From Hydractinia symbiolongicarpus (Eukaryota > Cnidaria > Hydrozoa > Anthoathecata > Hydractiniidae), in contig NC_079878.1 in assembly GCF_029227915.1 (NCBI RefSeq), positions 6,262,001 through 6,326,000 of the forward strand: 64,000 nt of DNA. Direction: 5' to 3'. Below are positions 27,101-37,443 of the stretch, one piece after another (position 1 is the stretch's first letter; each line of letters opens with the position of its first letter). The notes under the pieces are model-generated. The model saw only the letters and a list, made by a program, of their open reading frames with translations. It ran no database searches and was not told the origin of the DNA. The position numbers and the translations under genes were made by a program.

Positions 27101-27865
27101 CGAGGCCAGCAAAGACCTGAAATTCGTGAAGAATGGTCATGCTGATGTCAGCAAGAATTGGCATAGCTTGTATTTAACTAAATAACCTTAGATCCGAAGT
27201 CCACTCTGAACATTGACAAGTTCAAGTGTATGTGATATAGAAACAGCCTATACAATTACTTGTGGTGACAATCTTTAAAATAAGCTGTCTCATAATATTT
27301 TGACTAGGATTGTAGCCTTCTCGTCTTTTTTTGAATTGTTGCATAAATATAAGATGTTCTGAACATGATTTCTCCTTAAACTAACAGACCAGTTTCGATG
27401 GTACAAAAATAGTGACCATGTAAGTCATTGGTTATAGTGCAAGTCATATAAGTCTTTTAGAATGTTTTTGCAAGTAGACAATTATTACAAGTTGACAAAA
27501 ATGATATAGTATAAGCTTAAATGAAGCGTAAGAATGGTTAATTGCAAAAATTATGTTTTGTTTTGTTATTTTTGAAAATGGGTGTTGATACCCGAAACGC
27601 GTCGAAACAAATGTCGTTTTTTCTCTCTACAATATGTGTAAATATTCGAAAAGTTAATTTTTGTGTTTTCTCGAATAGATTAAGGTTTCCAACAAGAACG
27701 TATTATCTTGTGGCTGAAACTCCTGCAGATGTTAAATCATGGATCGACTTCTTTCAGTGGAAAATTGTAAGTATATTGTCGTAATATTTTTTAAATAATA
27801 TTAAAATCTTTTTATTATTTCTATTTTACTCTATTTAGGATTATTACAACAACCAAGCACCTTGA
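24181..27865 (+). CDS. DAPP1: DAPP1/Bam32-like SH2-PH adaptor, copy 1
   Basis: Adaptor that links phosphotyrosine and PI(3,4,5)P3/PI(3,4)P2 signals at the membrane in known family members. Exons: 24181-24287, 24878-24997, 25235-25374, 25616-25746, 26107-26154, 26239-26301, 26689-26774, 27679-27766, 27839-27865 (TGA); 269 aa (human 280). SH2 is at about 37-120 (WYHGDITRH; TYLLRLSK with phosphate-binding Arg63). Tyr142 (HSYSDVSRH) aligns with the phosphorylated Tyr139 of human DAPP1. PH is at about 167-262 (GFLIKRGG, NWKKRWF, KYF), with the basic residues expected of a PIP3 binder. The N-terminus is short. I chose the first ATG after a strong acceptor (24168), so an upstream coding exon is possible. 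The gene has a neighbouring duplicate at 28921-32840. Confidence 0.9.
25803..25950. repeat. 17-bp minisatellite
   Basis: About eight copies of GGTTGGGTGTACACTGT, period 17, diverging to the right, in intron 4 of DAPP1 copy 1. The period is not a multiple of 3, so all frames look open. Confidence 0.9.
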
Positions 27866-28920
27866 AATTAAACTGGTGAACACTCCTCATATGATTATTT
27901 ATATCTATTTAATGATATTCTAACTTTAAATAGGTCAATTCCAAACCCCGTTCTTTCACTGTTTGCATTGCTTCTAGGGTAGCTAACAACCTGAAACATG
28001 AGAAACCTGGGAAAGTCAGGAAATTTTGAAATTACATCTAAATGTCAGGAAATTTTGTTGCATAATATTTAACCCTCAATTATATGAGTGCATGGAAAAT
28101 TTGGTTTATTTGGTGTTTAGTAGGAAAATTTGGTCAATTTTAAATAGAAATTTCAGAACTTTTATTTGGGTAACGGAAATTGGCTGTCCTTATAATTATC
28201 CTTATAATTTTTATCAATACTCTGGTGATCTCCCTTTTCTGCGGCGTATTATTTCTTCCAATACAATGTAAATATGAATTATATTTTTATGTGATTTTGT
28301 AGCCATTTGTTTTGTAGATAGTTTTTAAATATATTTTGTAAATTTTGCTTTGATGGTTTCTTTTTTAAAGTGTTTTTCATGGATAAAAAATAGGCGATAA
28401 TTAGATTTCAGATGTTGCTTATTTTTTTATTATTTTTTTTTATTATTTCTGATTACTTGTTTATTAAAAAATATTCCGGTAAATGGTTGAAGGGCGAAAC
28501 GTTTTTCTGTTGGATCAACATTGTTGCTAATGACCTTGCTTCTTTAGCTTACTAAAATTATAAGGATAAAATGTATAATTCAATTGTAAGAGAACTGCAT
28601 TCAAAGAATATAAAACAGGCTTGCCACCAAATCAGGGTACCTGGGAAATCAGAGAACTTTGGTGCCTGCATAAACCACGTGACTGTTTGTTTTTATTTCT
28701 ACTTTGATTTTCGTTTGGCACGTCTATATATTTTTTTATTTTTTGTTTTTCACATTTTCTTATTTGTTACTTTATCATTCTGTAACTCGTGTTAAAACTT
28801 CCGTTCTGAAAATGCTTCAAAACAATTCTTGCTAGAACATTAAGTGAATACGAAAATCATTTTATATTGACAGAAATAAAAAAAAATTGATATGCTACTC
28901 ACAGATTGGATGGATTTAAA
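27866..28920. other. Intergenic between the two DAPP1-like genes
   Basis: About 1.05 kb of AT-rich sequence with no recognisable coding region. An acceptor-like ACTCACAG ends at 28904, 16 bases before the ATG of the second gene. Confidence 0.65.
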
Positions 28921-31900
28921 ATGGCGGATAGAATAATGTATCGCATCAATACAGAAGGTATCCTAGAAGATTGTAGTGATGATGAATGTCAGACTTCAGA
29001 TGATGATGACGTCACTGCTGATTCAGCATTCAGGATAGCAAAGAAACCTATCGAGAGACTAGAGGAATTGCCGTAAGTGGTTCATATGTTGAACTTTTTT
29101 TATGAAGAGATTCAGCGTATAAAAAGATGGTGGTATGTTATTGAATTTTTTTTAATACAAAAGCTCTTTTTTCAACCCCTTACAGCCACAGGGTTGTAGA
29201 CCTGTGGCCATGTTCCATGTTCCTTCGTGAAAAGAACGCGGTCTTCACAAATTGATAGGATAAGTGACTTTGTGTCTGTAAATATCTTGGTGAGGAGAGA
29301 AATGAATTCATTTCAAAATAATATCCTATTTTTTCTCTTTTTTTTTTGAAATCCAAAGACATGCAGGAGAATTTTGCGAAGATTCATAGTTTGACTATAA
29401 CGTCATTTTGTTATCATAAGTTGGAGATCTCTTAAATTAACTAAATTTTTATTAAATTTTTATCACTTTTTTTTCAACACGTTAATACACCTGTCTTGCA
29501 GGCACGTGAGCCGCACGTGCACGTCTCGTGTAGATAATTATACAACGATTAATAATCAACTTTATCGACATGGTATAATGTTTATCGCAACATTGCTCTT
29601 TCATGATTGATTTTAGTTGGTTTCATGATAACATGACACGAAATACTGCAGAAGCTTTGTTACTTGCAAACGGCGTGGAAGGTACTTATTTATTGCGACG
29701 CAGTAAGAACAATCCTGGAATGTATACTGTGTCTGTCAGGTATGATGTTCAACATGTGCACTGTTTTCAAAAGTAATGTGTTTTTGTTAATGTTTGTTTT
29801 GAGTTGAAATTAAAAGATCACCTCGTAACTTGAACCGTCTGTCCGTCCTGCTTAACTTCCAAATTTTCACCCCCTTGTCAGTTGCTAAGTAGTGACTTAT
29901 GTTTTGACTCAAATTACAGCTGCATGTTGGCCAACTCGAATGCCTTTTTTATATACTGATTTCTTATTAAAAATTTGTGCAGAGCTTATAACGCACAGTT
30001 CCCACACTGAATTTAAAAACCACCGAAAATTCACGAATTTGGAAAATTTCTTTCGTTATTAGATGTAAAGATTCGTTGAAACATTTTGCATTGGAATACA
30101 ATTTATACACCAACACGTATTCGTTTGGTATGGGAAAGTTTGATACATTATACGAACTTCTCGAACACTTTAACTGTATGCCAATGTTGGGTGGGGATTC
30201 TGGTAAGATGGAAATTCTTATATTGACAAGCTTTTTGACTTATTTTTGTGCATGGATAAAAACATATCTTTGAGTATATATTGAGTAAGTGATAAGAGTT
30301 TTGAATTAATTTTCTACGTTCTAAAGCCAAAATCTATTATTCACTTTAAATATTTGTGATTTTCTTTTAGGTTCTTCTGTCACGCTTCAATATCCTTACA
30401 TGAACGACATCCCTGAACCGTCATCCTATGAAAAAGTCACGCGTCATGCTGAGTATGGGAAAAGGATATCCGTGGAGAAGAAATCTGAGCCTCCCCCTGA
30501 TCTCCATGTAATATATATATACTTTTATTACAAGTTTTAATAGTAACCTGTTTTTCATGATAGCAATTAAGTCATTATTTTATGTCTCGACGCATCGTTA
30601 AAGAATGTAGCTAGATCTTATTTGCTTGTTCTTTAAGAACATATAGTGGTTTAACATTTGTGTGAGTACAAAACCAGTCTCTATAGCATTTCTTATGTCT
30701 TGAAAATTAGATTGCTTCAAAGGAGGGTTACTTGGTTAAACGTGGTGCTATTCACAAGGTAATATTTTTCGCTCTTATTAGATAGTTTTCTTTACAGTCG
30801 ACTTTGTCGTCTTCTTTGTTTTATCTCTGTTGTTGTCGTAGTTGTTTGTTGTCATTGTCGGCATTGTGTTGTTGTCATCGTTGATTTTGCTGTCGACGTC
30901 GTTAGTTAGTTGTTGTCGTTGTCGGATTTGTTGTCGTGTTTGCTCTTTTTTTGTTGTCGTTGTTAGTATAGTTGTTATTGTTGTCGTCTCTTTTCATTAT
31001 TGTCTTCTTGTCGTTGTCGTTGTCAACTATTGTTGTTTTGTCTTCGTCGTCGTTATCGTTATCGTCGTTATTTTTTGCCGTCGTTATTATTATGTTCGGT
31101 GTTTTTTTCGTCGTTATCGTTTTTACTTGGTTGTCGTCACTCATATCAGGGATGTGTAATTATATCAATATTTTCTCATTTTTTTTATCAGAATTGGAAA
31201 AAGCGATGGTTTGTGTTACAGAAGAACTTGTTGAAATATTACTCCGACAGGAAAGTGAGTGTCATTTTACTGTTGTAAAGTTTTCAGTTGGAGTTTCAAT
31301 GTGTTCACGAATGATTTGTTGAATGTTTAGGATCACACTCCAATTCGTTCGATTAATTTAAGTGAAGCGGAGCAAGTGAGTGAAGATTTTTGCGATAACA
31401 AAAGAAATTGTTTCAGGTATTGCATTTAAGTTTTTACCATAGTAATTTTTCAATCGAAATTTTATATGATTCTTGTCTATTTTTCCTAAGGAAATCTTTG
31501 CTTTTTTTCTTTGTCACAAGGCACGTTTTGGTCATGTGCTAATTGAGAACATTTAATAGTAACGTTATGATTCATCTCCAAGTTTCAGGAGACTTGAATT
31601 AATTTTGCAATCTACATTTTTGGTTTTATTTGTCTCACTTATCGTTTTAGACTCGTTTTACCAAGCAGAACGTTTTATTTTGTGGCTGGCTCACCAGAAG
31701 AAATAAAATCTTGGGTTGAAATTCTTCAATGGAAGATTGTAAGTTTCTTGTTTTAGCCTTTCTAGATATATCTTTATTTCTGGCTATGAGATTTGGCGAT
31801 AGAATCGTTGCTGTCGCTTTAAAACGTGTTGTAAATATTCACCTGAAGTGGATTAATTTTTGCGAATTTTTGACATTTTTCGCGAAATTAAATCTTCGCA

Positions 31901-32840
31901 AAAAGTTTGAAAACTACCGATTCGCGAAAATAGTTCCTCACTAATTTTTTTTTTAATTTTCTTTGTTCTAACAAAAAATTATCTTGCATAGGAATATGAT
32001 ACACTCTTTTTTTATAAAACAAAAACAAAATTGAAACCAGGCTGGTCAATATTCTTATCTTTCTATTGTTCCAAACAATAGACCACTTTCCGCGTAATGT
32101 AGTTGTTTTGATTTTATTTTGACAATAGGCATGCGCGCACTTTTGTGTAGGTAAAAAAACAGGACTCGCACAGGGTAAATGGTTATTAATACAGATTAAA
32201 GATTGTTTGGGGTAGCATTCTTCTAATTCTTCTTAAAAATTTTTACTAATTTTAAGCGAATATTTCTTTTTTGGATTGATTTCTTTTATTATTGTGGTCT
32301 GTTCGTTATATTTTTTGACTACAGAAATGCTTGCGCATGTTCAAAAAAACTGCAAACTTTTTACCTTTTGTAAACATTTGCAAGTCATCTATAGACCTGT
32401 TGTTTTTAACCTGAAATCCCAGTCTGGCATTCTTATAAAGCATATTCTTATACGATTGGGCGCAAAGTGGGCGGAAATCGGCCTTATATATATATATATT
32501 TTTATTTTTTAATTCAAAAAATTATATTCTCGTAACATATTTTAAAAAAGGCTGATTCGCTAAATAAGTCTGCGTGAAAAATTTGAAAAGGTTAATTTGC
32601 GAAAATCAGCCCTCGTGAAAATTAATATAATAAAGGTACTCCATCTTTAGGATTATTACAAAGGTCGCAAAGATGATAATCAAACCCCAACACTGTAAGT
32701 GAGAATGTTCACACGCTCGTCGAAAACTACTATTCTTTTCCGATTTTTATGAATCTGTTTCGTTTAGACGCTCATCGATAGACAGTGCGAACGCAGTTGG
32801 CTCTCATGTAGCGTACTTGGCGCAATACACGAAAGTCTGA
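28921..32840 (+). CDS. DAPP1: DAPP1/Bam32-like SH2-PH adaptor, copy 2
   Basis: Tandem paralogue of the gene at 24181. Exons: 28921-29072, 29617-29739, 30063-30202, 30371-30507, 30711-30758, 31192-31254, 31331-31416, 31651-31738, 32651-32694, 32768-32840; 317 aa. Exon lengths 140, 48, 63, 86 and 88 nt and their phases equal those of copy 1. It has an acidic N-terminal extension (CSDDECQTSDDDD). SH2 follows (PWFHDNMTRN; TYLLRRSK, Arg78), then linker Tyr158 in PSSYEKVTRH, very close to the human PSIYESVRVH phosphosite. PH is at about 185-280 (GYLVKRGA, NWKKRWFVL). An extra final exon gives a Ser/Ala-rich tail. It lies close downstream of copy 1, so both may be regulated together or may have diverged in use. 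Confidence 0.9.
30797..31145. repeat. GTC/GTT trinucleotide-rich tract
   Basis: Impure (TTG/GTC/TCG) repeats fill most of intron 5 of DAPP1 copy 2. Open Val/Ser/Leu-rich or Asp/Asn/Thr-rich runs there are low-complexity artefacts. Confidence 0.85.
31815..32640. repeat. CGCGAA-rich repeat block in intron 8 of DAPP1 copy 2
   Basis: TTTTTGCGAATTTTT, TTTTCGCGAAATTAA and TTCGCGAAAATAG lie near the left end. AATTTGCGAAAATCAG and CGTGAAAATTAAT lie near the right end. Such motifs resemble those flanking the HIRAN gene. They suggest a decayed MITE; boundaries are not defined. Confidence 0.4.
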
Positions 32841-35160
32841 ACTTTGTTTGTTTACATATTGTATATAAAGATATGAGAAGTAAAATGCGTTTATTTCCTA
32901 TGACTGGGTTTGTGATAAAAGAATTGTTTTAAAGTAGCTACCACTTTCTATGTTCGGTTCTTCGACTGCGAGAATTTTTTTTCTTTTTTTTTCAGAGGTT
33001 CGGAACTTTCACGAAATCAGCTTTTATAACTCCACGAATTACACAAACATTTCAACCAACGTTTTTTGTCTATTTTTTTAAGAAGCAAGATTTTGTAAAC
33101 CCCTATTACTTAGAACCTTTATTTTTTAAATTGTTAATATATAATTTTTGTAAAAGAAAAATTAAAGAAAAATTTTATTTTATAATATTTTATAACAGTT
33201 AATAAATATGTTATATATAGATATTTTTATAAATGCGCTATAACCTTAAAATATATTTTCACTTAGCATAGCACTCTTTTCTGATCTTTAGAAATGTTAA
33301 AAACAATTTTTTTGATATACCATATATCGGAGAATAAAATAAGTAAGGGAAAGTGACTAAATGTTTTTCTGATTATATATCTCCGGTTCTTGAAACCCCC
33401 ATTTTGCTCCCTTTCAGTTTAAAAACCTACCGGAGTGTGTAGTTTGAAAAGTTTTAACTTTTATCTCGAAGAAAAGTTTCCTGGACTTAACAAATTGTGG
33501 TCCGATCACAAAAATAGGTATAACTTTTATTTTAAATTGCGTTTTATGACTAACTGAAAAATTATCAGTCATACGGAAAGCTCTTTCTTTCTTTACCATA
33601 ATAGTTTGAGTACACGCCACCCTTCTGTTAAAAGTTTCGTTTTTTCTCAACGCTTATCTTATCAAAAAGCTGATATAGGATATGTTTGATTTGTTTTTAA
33701 TCATAATTTTTTAAATGGAAACAAACTTCTAGTTTGACAACAATAGCTTTATGCATCTAACTAATGTAGTCATTAAAACCTCTAGTACAAACCTTACTGT
33801 TATAATTAAGGGAGCCAACAAATCGATTGCCTTGTTTATTCCAGTCGTTTTTATAAAGTTTTACACCACACGTTTGTGATGACAACGATTTGTTAAGCGA
33901 GCATACTCCATATAGAAATTTGTACATTTGAAATTATTTCTGTTAATCATATTAATAATGATTTTTTGATTTTCGACATGTGATTGTACAGCTGTATATA
34001 CACGTGACGTGGGTGCGGTTTCGTAGGTGGATTGTTGTCATAGCTACATTCACTCCTCATTTATGAGACTAATTAAACATGGTTTTAGTGATTAGAGGTG
34101 AACAAAAGCAATTTCCGTTTTAAACTGATAATGATTTAAAAAACGCCCTGGGCGTAGGGCGGGCATTTTTTAGTTAATGATACTTTTTTTAATAAGCAAC
34201 CAATGTTTACCCCAACACTCAAAGGGAATGAATGAAACTACAATTTCCACATTTTCATTGGCAAGCGTAAAATAAACTAGTTAAACCAAAATCACGAACC
34301 TCGATCCCAGGGCATGTAGCTTTTTTAGATATGTGTGATATCAAAAGTACGCTACATGCCCTTCGATCGAGGTCGCGAAAATTCACAACTGTCACCTTAG
34401 GTTTAATAAAATCATTTTTTTTTTATAAAACCATCTACCATCTCAGCTCTAGTTACTTATCACATAATTTTGTTGAATATTACTTTTTTATAACCCTTCA
34501 CAGTCTGTGTCGTATGCTATCTTCCAATAATTTTTGTCCACAAAGTTCCATTACATCGATTTAATATTCCCCCAAACCCCCAAAAATAGAATTCCGAAAA
34601 ACTTTTAGAGTTTTAGGCAATCCAAAACAGTGGTTTCAGCATAGTCGTACGTTTGCGAGAATGATCTGGTTTTCCGCTCTCCCCTAAAAATTTTATTTGT
34701 ATTTTCATAAAGCATGTTGAAGGCAGAAACAGGTGCAAAATCAGTTTATTAGACACTCGTGCGAAAATATTTAAAATCTACGTAAAGTGAGAGATATATT
34801 TTTTTATAGAATATAGCAGTGTGTAGTACCTTTTGTTGAATAACAAAAACAGAAAAAGAGTCCATCATAGCAGCCAATGACGAAAAATGTGCATTTATTT
34901 TCACGCACTTCAGAATAGATAGCACACATTTAGATTTTTGTTACAAAATGTGATAAAAAGGATTTGTATTTACTTTGTGCTTGCGCAGACCGTTAAAAAC
35001 TGCTGCACGAAGGCAAATTAATTTGATTTCGTGCAACAATTTTTCCGCATTGTAACAAATAAAATAGTAAAATATGCCTGGCGCCACAGTAATGCAATGC
35101 AACAGAATGGCATTACATGCACAAGAAAAAAAATTGCAGTGGCCCCAGCGTTTTATCACT
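32841..35160. other. Intergenic, about 2.3 kb; no gene seen
   Basis: AT-rich. Short open frames have no recognisable domain. It holds one clear inverted repeat at 34294-34378 (listed separately). Confidence 0.65.
34294..34378. repeat. Inverted repeat, 24-bp arms
   Basis: AACCTCGATCccAGGGCATGTAGC and its near reverse complement GCTACATGCCCttCGATCGAGGT are separated by about 32 bp. It forms a hairpin or MITE remnant. Confidence 0.75.
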
Positions 35161-35394
35161 TACCTTACTTGTATTAAAATTCGCGCTGTACTAGAATTCG
35201 CGCAGACCTAAGGTGTGCGAAATTAAGACTGAGCGAAAAATAATCCGCGCGAATAGCTTTCCTATCACAAACTTAGAAGTCGCTTAAGAAACCCTAAATT
35301 GATATGTAATTTAGTAACAGTTTTTGTAAGTAAAAATTTGAGATAGTTTTCAGCTGGTATAGTGACTTCTTTTCTGTTTTAAATAAAATTAAAA

Positions 35395-36150
35395 TTACAA
35401 TGAAACCTCTTTTTCTTCGTCTTCGTCTTCCTCCTCGACCTTTATCTCCAGCGGGATTTTCTCTGGCTCAAGGTAATTTTCGAGCATGAACCCTTTCATT
35501 TTTTGGAAGACTTCGTTACTTGAATCTCCTTTTCCAACACATAATTTAATTGGTATTTCCAAGCCCCCTTGAGGTAAAGGACTTCTGCGGAACTTTGTCA
35601 TTCGTACTGTTGCATTGATCACACCGTTGTATTCAAGGTAGAATTTGCAAAAGCGGGAAATTTCTCGTGGAAGATGCCCTACAATTGAAAGTTTCTCGAT
35701 CTTTCCTTTGATTTGACAGTATAGTCCTATGGAATATGGGTCAAAAAGGTTAGCTTTATCCCGTTTCACGGTAAGCCTTTGTCCTAACTTTGGTAACCAA
35801 ATCTTTCGGTACTCGTGAAATCCTCTGGAAGCACAATCAATAACAAGATCATGATCATCTGAAGTCAAATGTAAGTCTTCGAGTTCCTGTGCTCCTTCAA
35901 CTTCACTTTGGTCTTGAGCCTCGCTTTTATTGTAATCTTTTCCATCTTCAAGATGGTGATCCTGATAAAAAGAGGCATGTTCTTCTTTCTCGCATTTCAT
36001 GCACAGTGAGACTTTGCATTCTGTCCACCCAGGGTAACTTTCAGATGTTGGCACAGAACAATTTAAACTTCTGTTACAGGCAAAGTCACCACACTTTAAG
36101 CAGAGATATTTTGTCATAGCTTGACAACCGACGCAGTTTCCCTCAGCCAT
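35395..36150 (-). CDS. Cys-rich zinc-finger plus HIRAN domain protein, single exon
   Basis: 251 aa, starting at MAEGNCVGC; no intron. The N-terminal 55 residues hold nine Cys (6, 9, 17, 20, 25, 31, 45, 50, 53) in CxxC pairs, a likely zinc module. Residues about 110-185 match a HIRAN domain: LPKLGQRLTVKRD, NLFDPYSIGLY, and IVGHLPREIS for the usual G-hyP motif. The C-terminus is strongly acidic (EEEDEDEEKE). HIRAN domains of HLTF/Rad5 bind single-stranded DNA 3' ends; whether this one does is unknown. I recall stand-alone Cys-rich/HIRAN proteins being common in cnidarians, but their function is not known to me. It is flanked by short inverted repeats. Confidence 0.8.
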   Translation of the reverse strand: MAEGNCVGCQAMTKYLCLKCGDFACNRSLNCSVPTSESYPGWTECKVSLCMKCEKEEHASFYQDHHLEDGKDYNKSEAQDQSEVEGAQELEDLHLTSDDHDLVIDCASRGFHEYRKIWLPKLGQRLTVKRDKANLFDPYSIGLYCQIKGKIEKLSIVGHLPREISRFCKFYLEYNGVINATVRMTKFRRSPLPQGGLEIPIKLCVGKGDSSNEVFQKMKGFMLENYLEPEKIPLEIKVEEEDEDEEKEVSL

Positions 36151-36305
36151 TTTTAAAATCACTTGTCAAAATGCAACGTGATTGTTTTCATCCGAGGATG
36201 CAATTGCATTGCAAAATCGAACGAAAATTTCTTTTCGAACGTAAGATGTCATTGAATTGATATGTTTGTGTTATGGTTTTGTCTTTCTAAAACAGATCTC
36301 CGTTG

Positions 36306-36366
36306 AAAACGTAATCATAAACTGTAATCTGTAATCATAAACTGTAATCGTAAACTGTACTGTAAT
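36306..36366. repeat. Short repeat TGTAATC/AAACTGTAATC upstream of the HIRAN gene
   Basis: CATAAACTGTAATC recurs about three times in tandem in the presumed promoter or 5' flank. Confidence 0.55.
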
Positions 36367-36613
36367 TAATAGCTTTTAAAATCTCCTTTGATTTGCAACG
36401 TTTGCTTTAGTTTGACGAATAAATTTCAATTGAAAGACATTTCGACCATCGTTTTAGAACAATATGCAGAGTTTTTAACGAGAGTAGACATTTTGGGGTG
36501 CGCGAATTTAAAACTGAGCGAATATCTCCACTTTAGGATGCGCGAATTTAAGTCGCGCGAATTTAAAACTGAGTGAAAAATAGTACGACTCCAATCCAAA
36601 TACAAGTAAGGTA

Positions 36614-37443
36614 CCCTTTTTACGCCCACCTTAACTTTAATACATAATTTAATACAGGAAAATACATTCTTCGTCTTTTAGAAATTTTGTGAAGACTTTG
36701 ATTAGAATTCAGCTGGCGTAAGATAATTTCTCCGTTCACCAGGTGTCCGCCTTTTGGAGCGTACGATAGAAAGACTACTGTAAAAAGTATTAGAATATTA
36801 GATTTTTGACTTGTTTGCATACACCTTCCGGCTGCACATGTGACACCTCGTGGCACTGATGTGTTACACGTTTAGTAATGGTGGATGACAGAACCGCTAA
36901 ACGTTTCTAATAAACAAAACAAAATGAATAATTTGTTGACGTGTTTTAGACGGATTTTTAAGTGCACTTGATATTTTGTTTTGATAAATGAATAACAAAA
37001 TACGTCATACAAAAACGCTATAAAAAACAATCCTTTTGGTTAATTTAATTCATCTTTTGTTTCTTCCCACAACTATAATTTTTCACACAAAACTGAACAA
37101 AACTATCATCTTCCCATATAAGATAAACATACATAATAACATTTTAAATGTTTTTGTAAACGGATCTACTGAGTCTACTCATGACTGGACATCGTACATA
37201 AACTTTCTTTAACTTACTTACACTGAGAAACACTACAATAATTGCCTCTTATTTGTTCAAAAAGCAAAATAGAAAAACACAACAAAAATAAAAGATCTTC
37301 GATTTTACCATTCCACAACTTTCTGGCCCCATAAGTAGCTTTAATTGATTTTATGTGCATAAATTTATTGAATTAATCTATAAAGATCTGGATCCCAAAA
37401 GAATTTAAAAAATATAAAAATAATATTTTTTATTAGAGAATGT
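36614..37443. other. Intergenic between HIRAN and EHD genes
   Basis: Holds the EHD 3' UTR. AATAAA on the minus strand occurs at about 37364-37369 and again just after the stop. Nothing else is recognised. Confidence 0.6.

Larger units (their letters stand above)
35163..36611. mobile_element. Possible TIR-bounded unit carrying the HIRAN gene
   Basis: CCTTACTTGTATT at 35163-35175 is inverted at the right end (AATACAAGTAAGG, ending 36611), and TA flanks both sides. Both ends carry repeated GCGCGAATT and AAxACTGAGCGAA motifs just inside. A very similar end, TACCTTCTTGTATAAATTTTCGC, occurs at 58657-58679, so this is likely a repeat terminus. Whether the gene between belongs to the element is inference. 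Confidence 0.4.

Noticed and set aside
30842-31322. Val/Ser/Leu-rich and Asp/Asn/Thr-rich open frames
   Set aside because: They follow the GTC/GTT repeat; only the 31192-31254 exon within is real.
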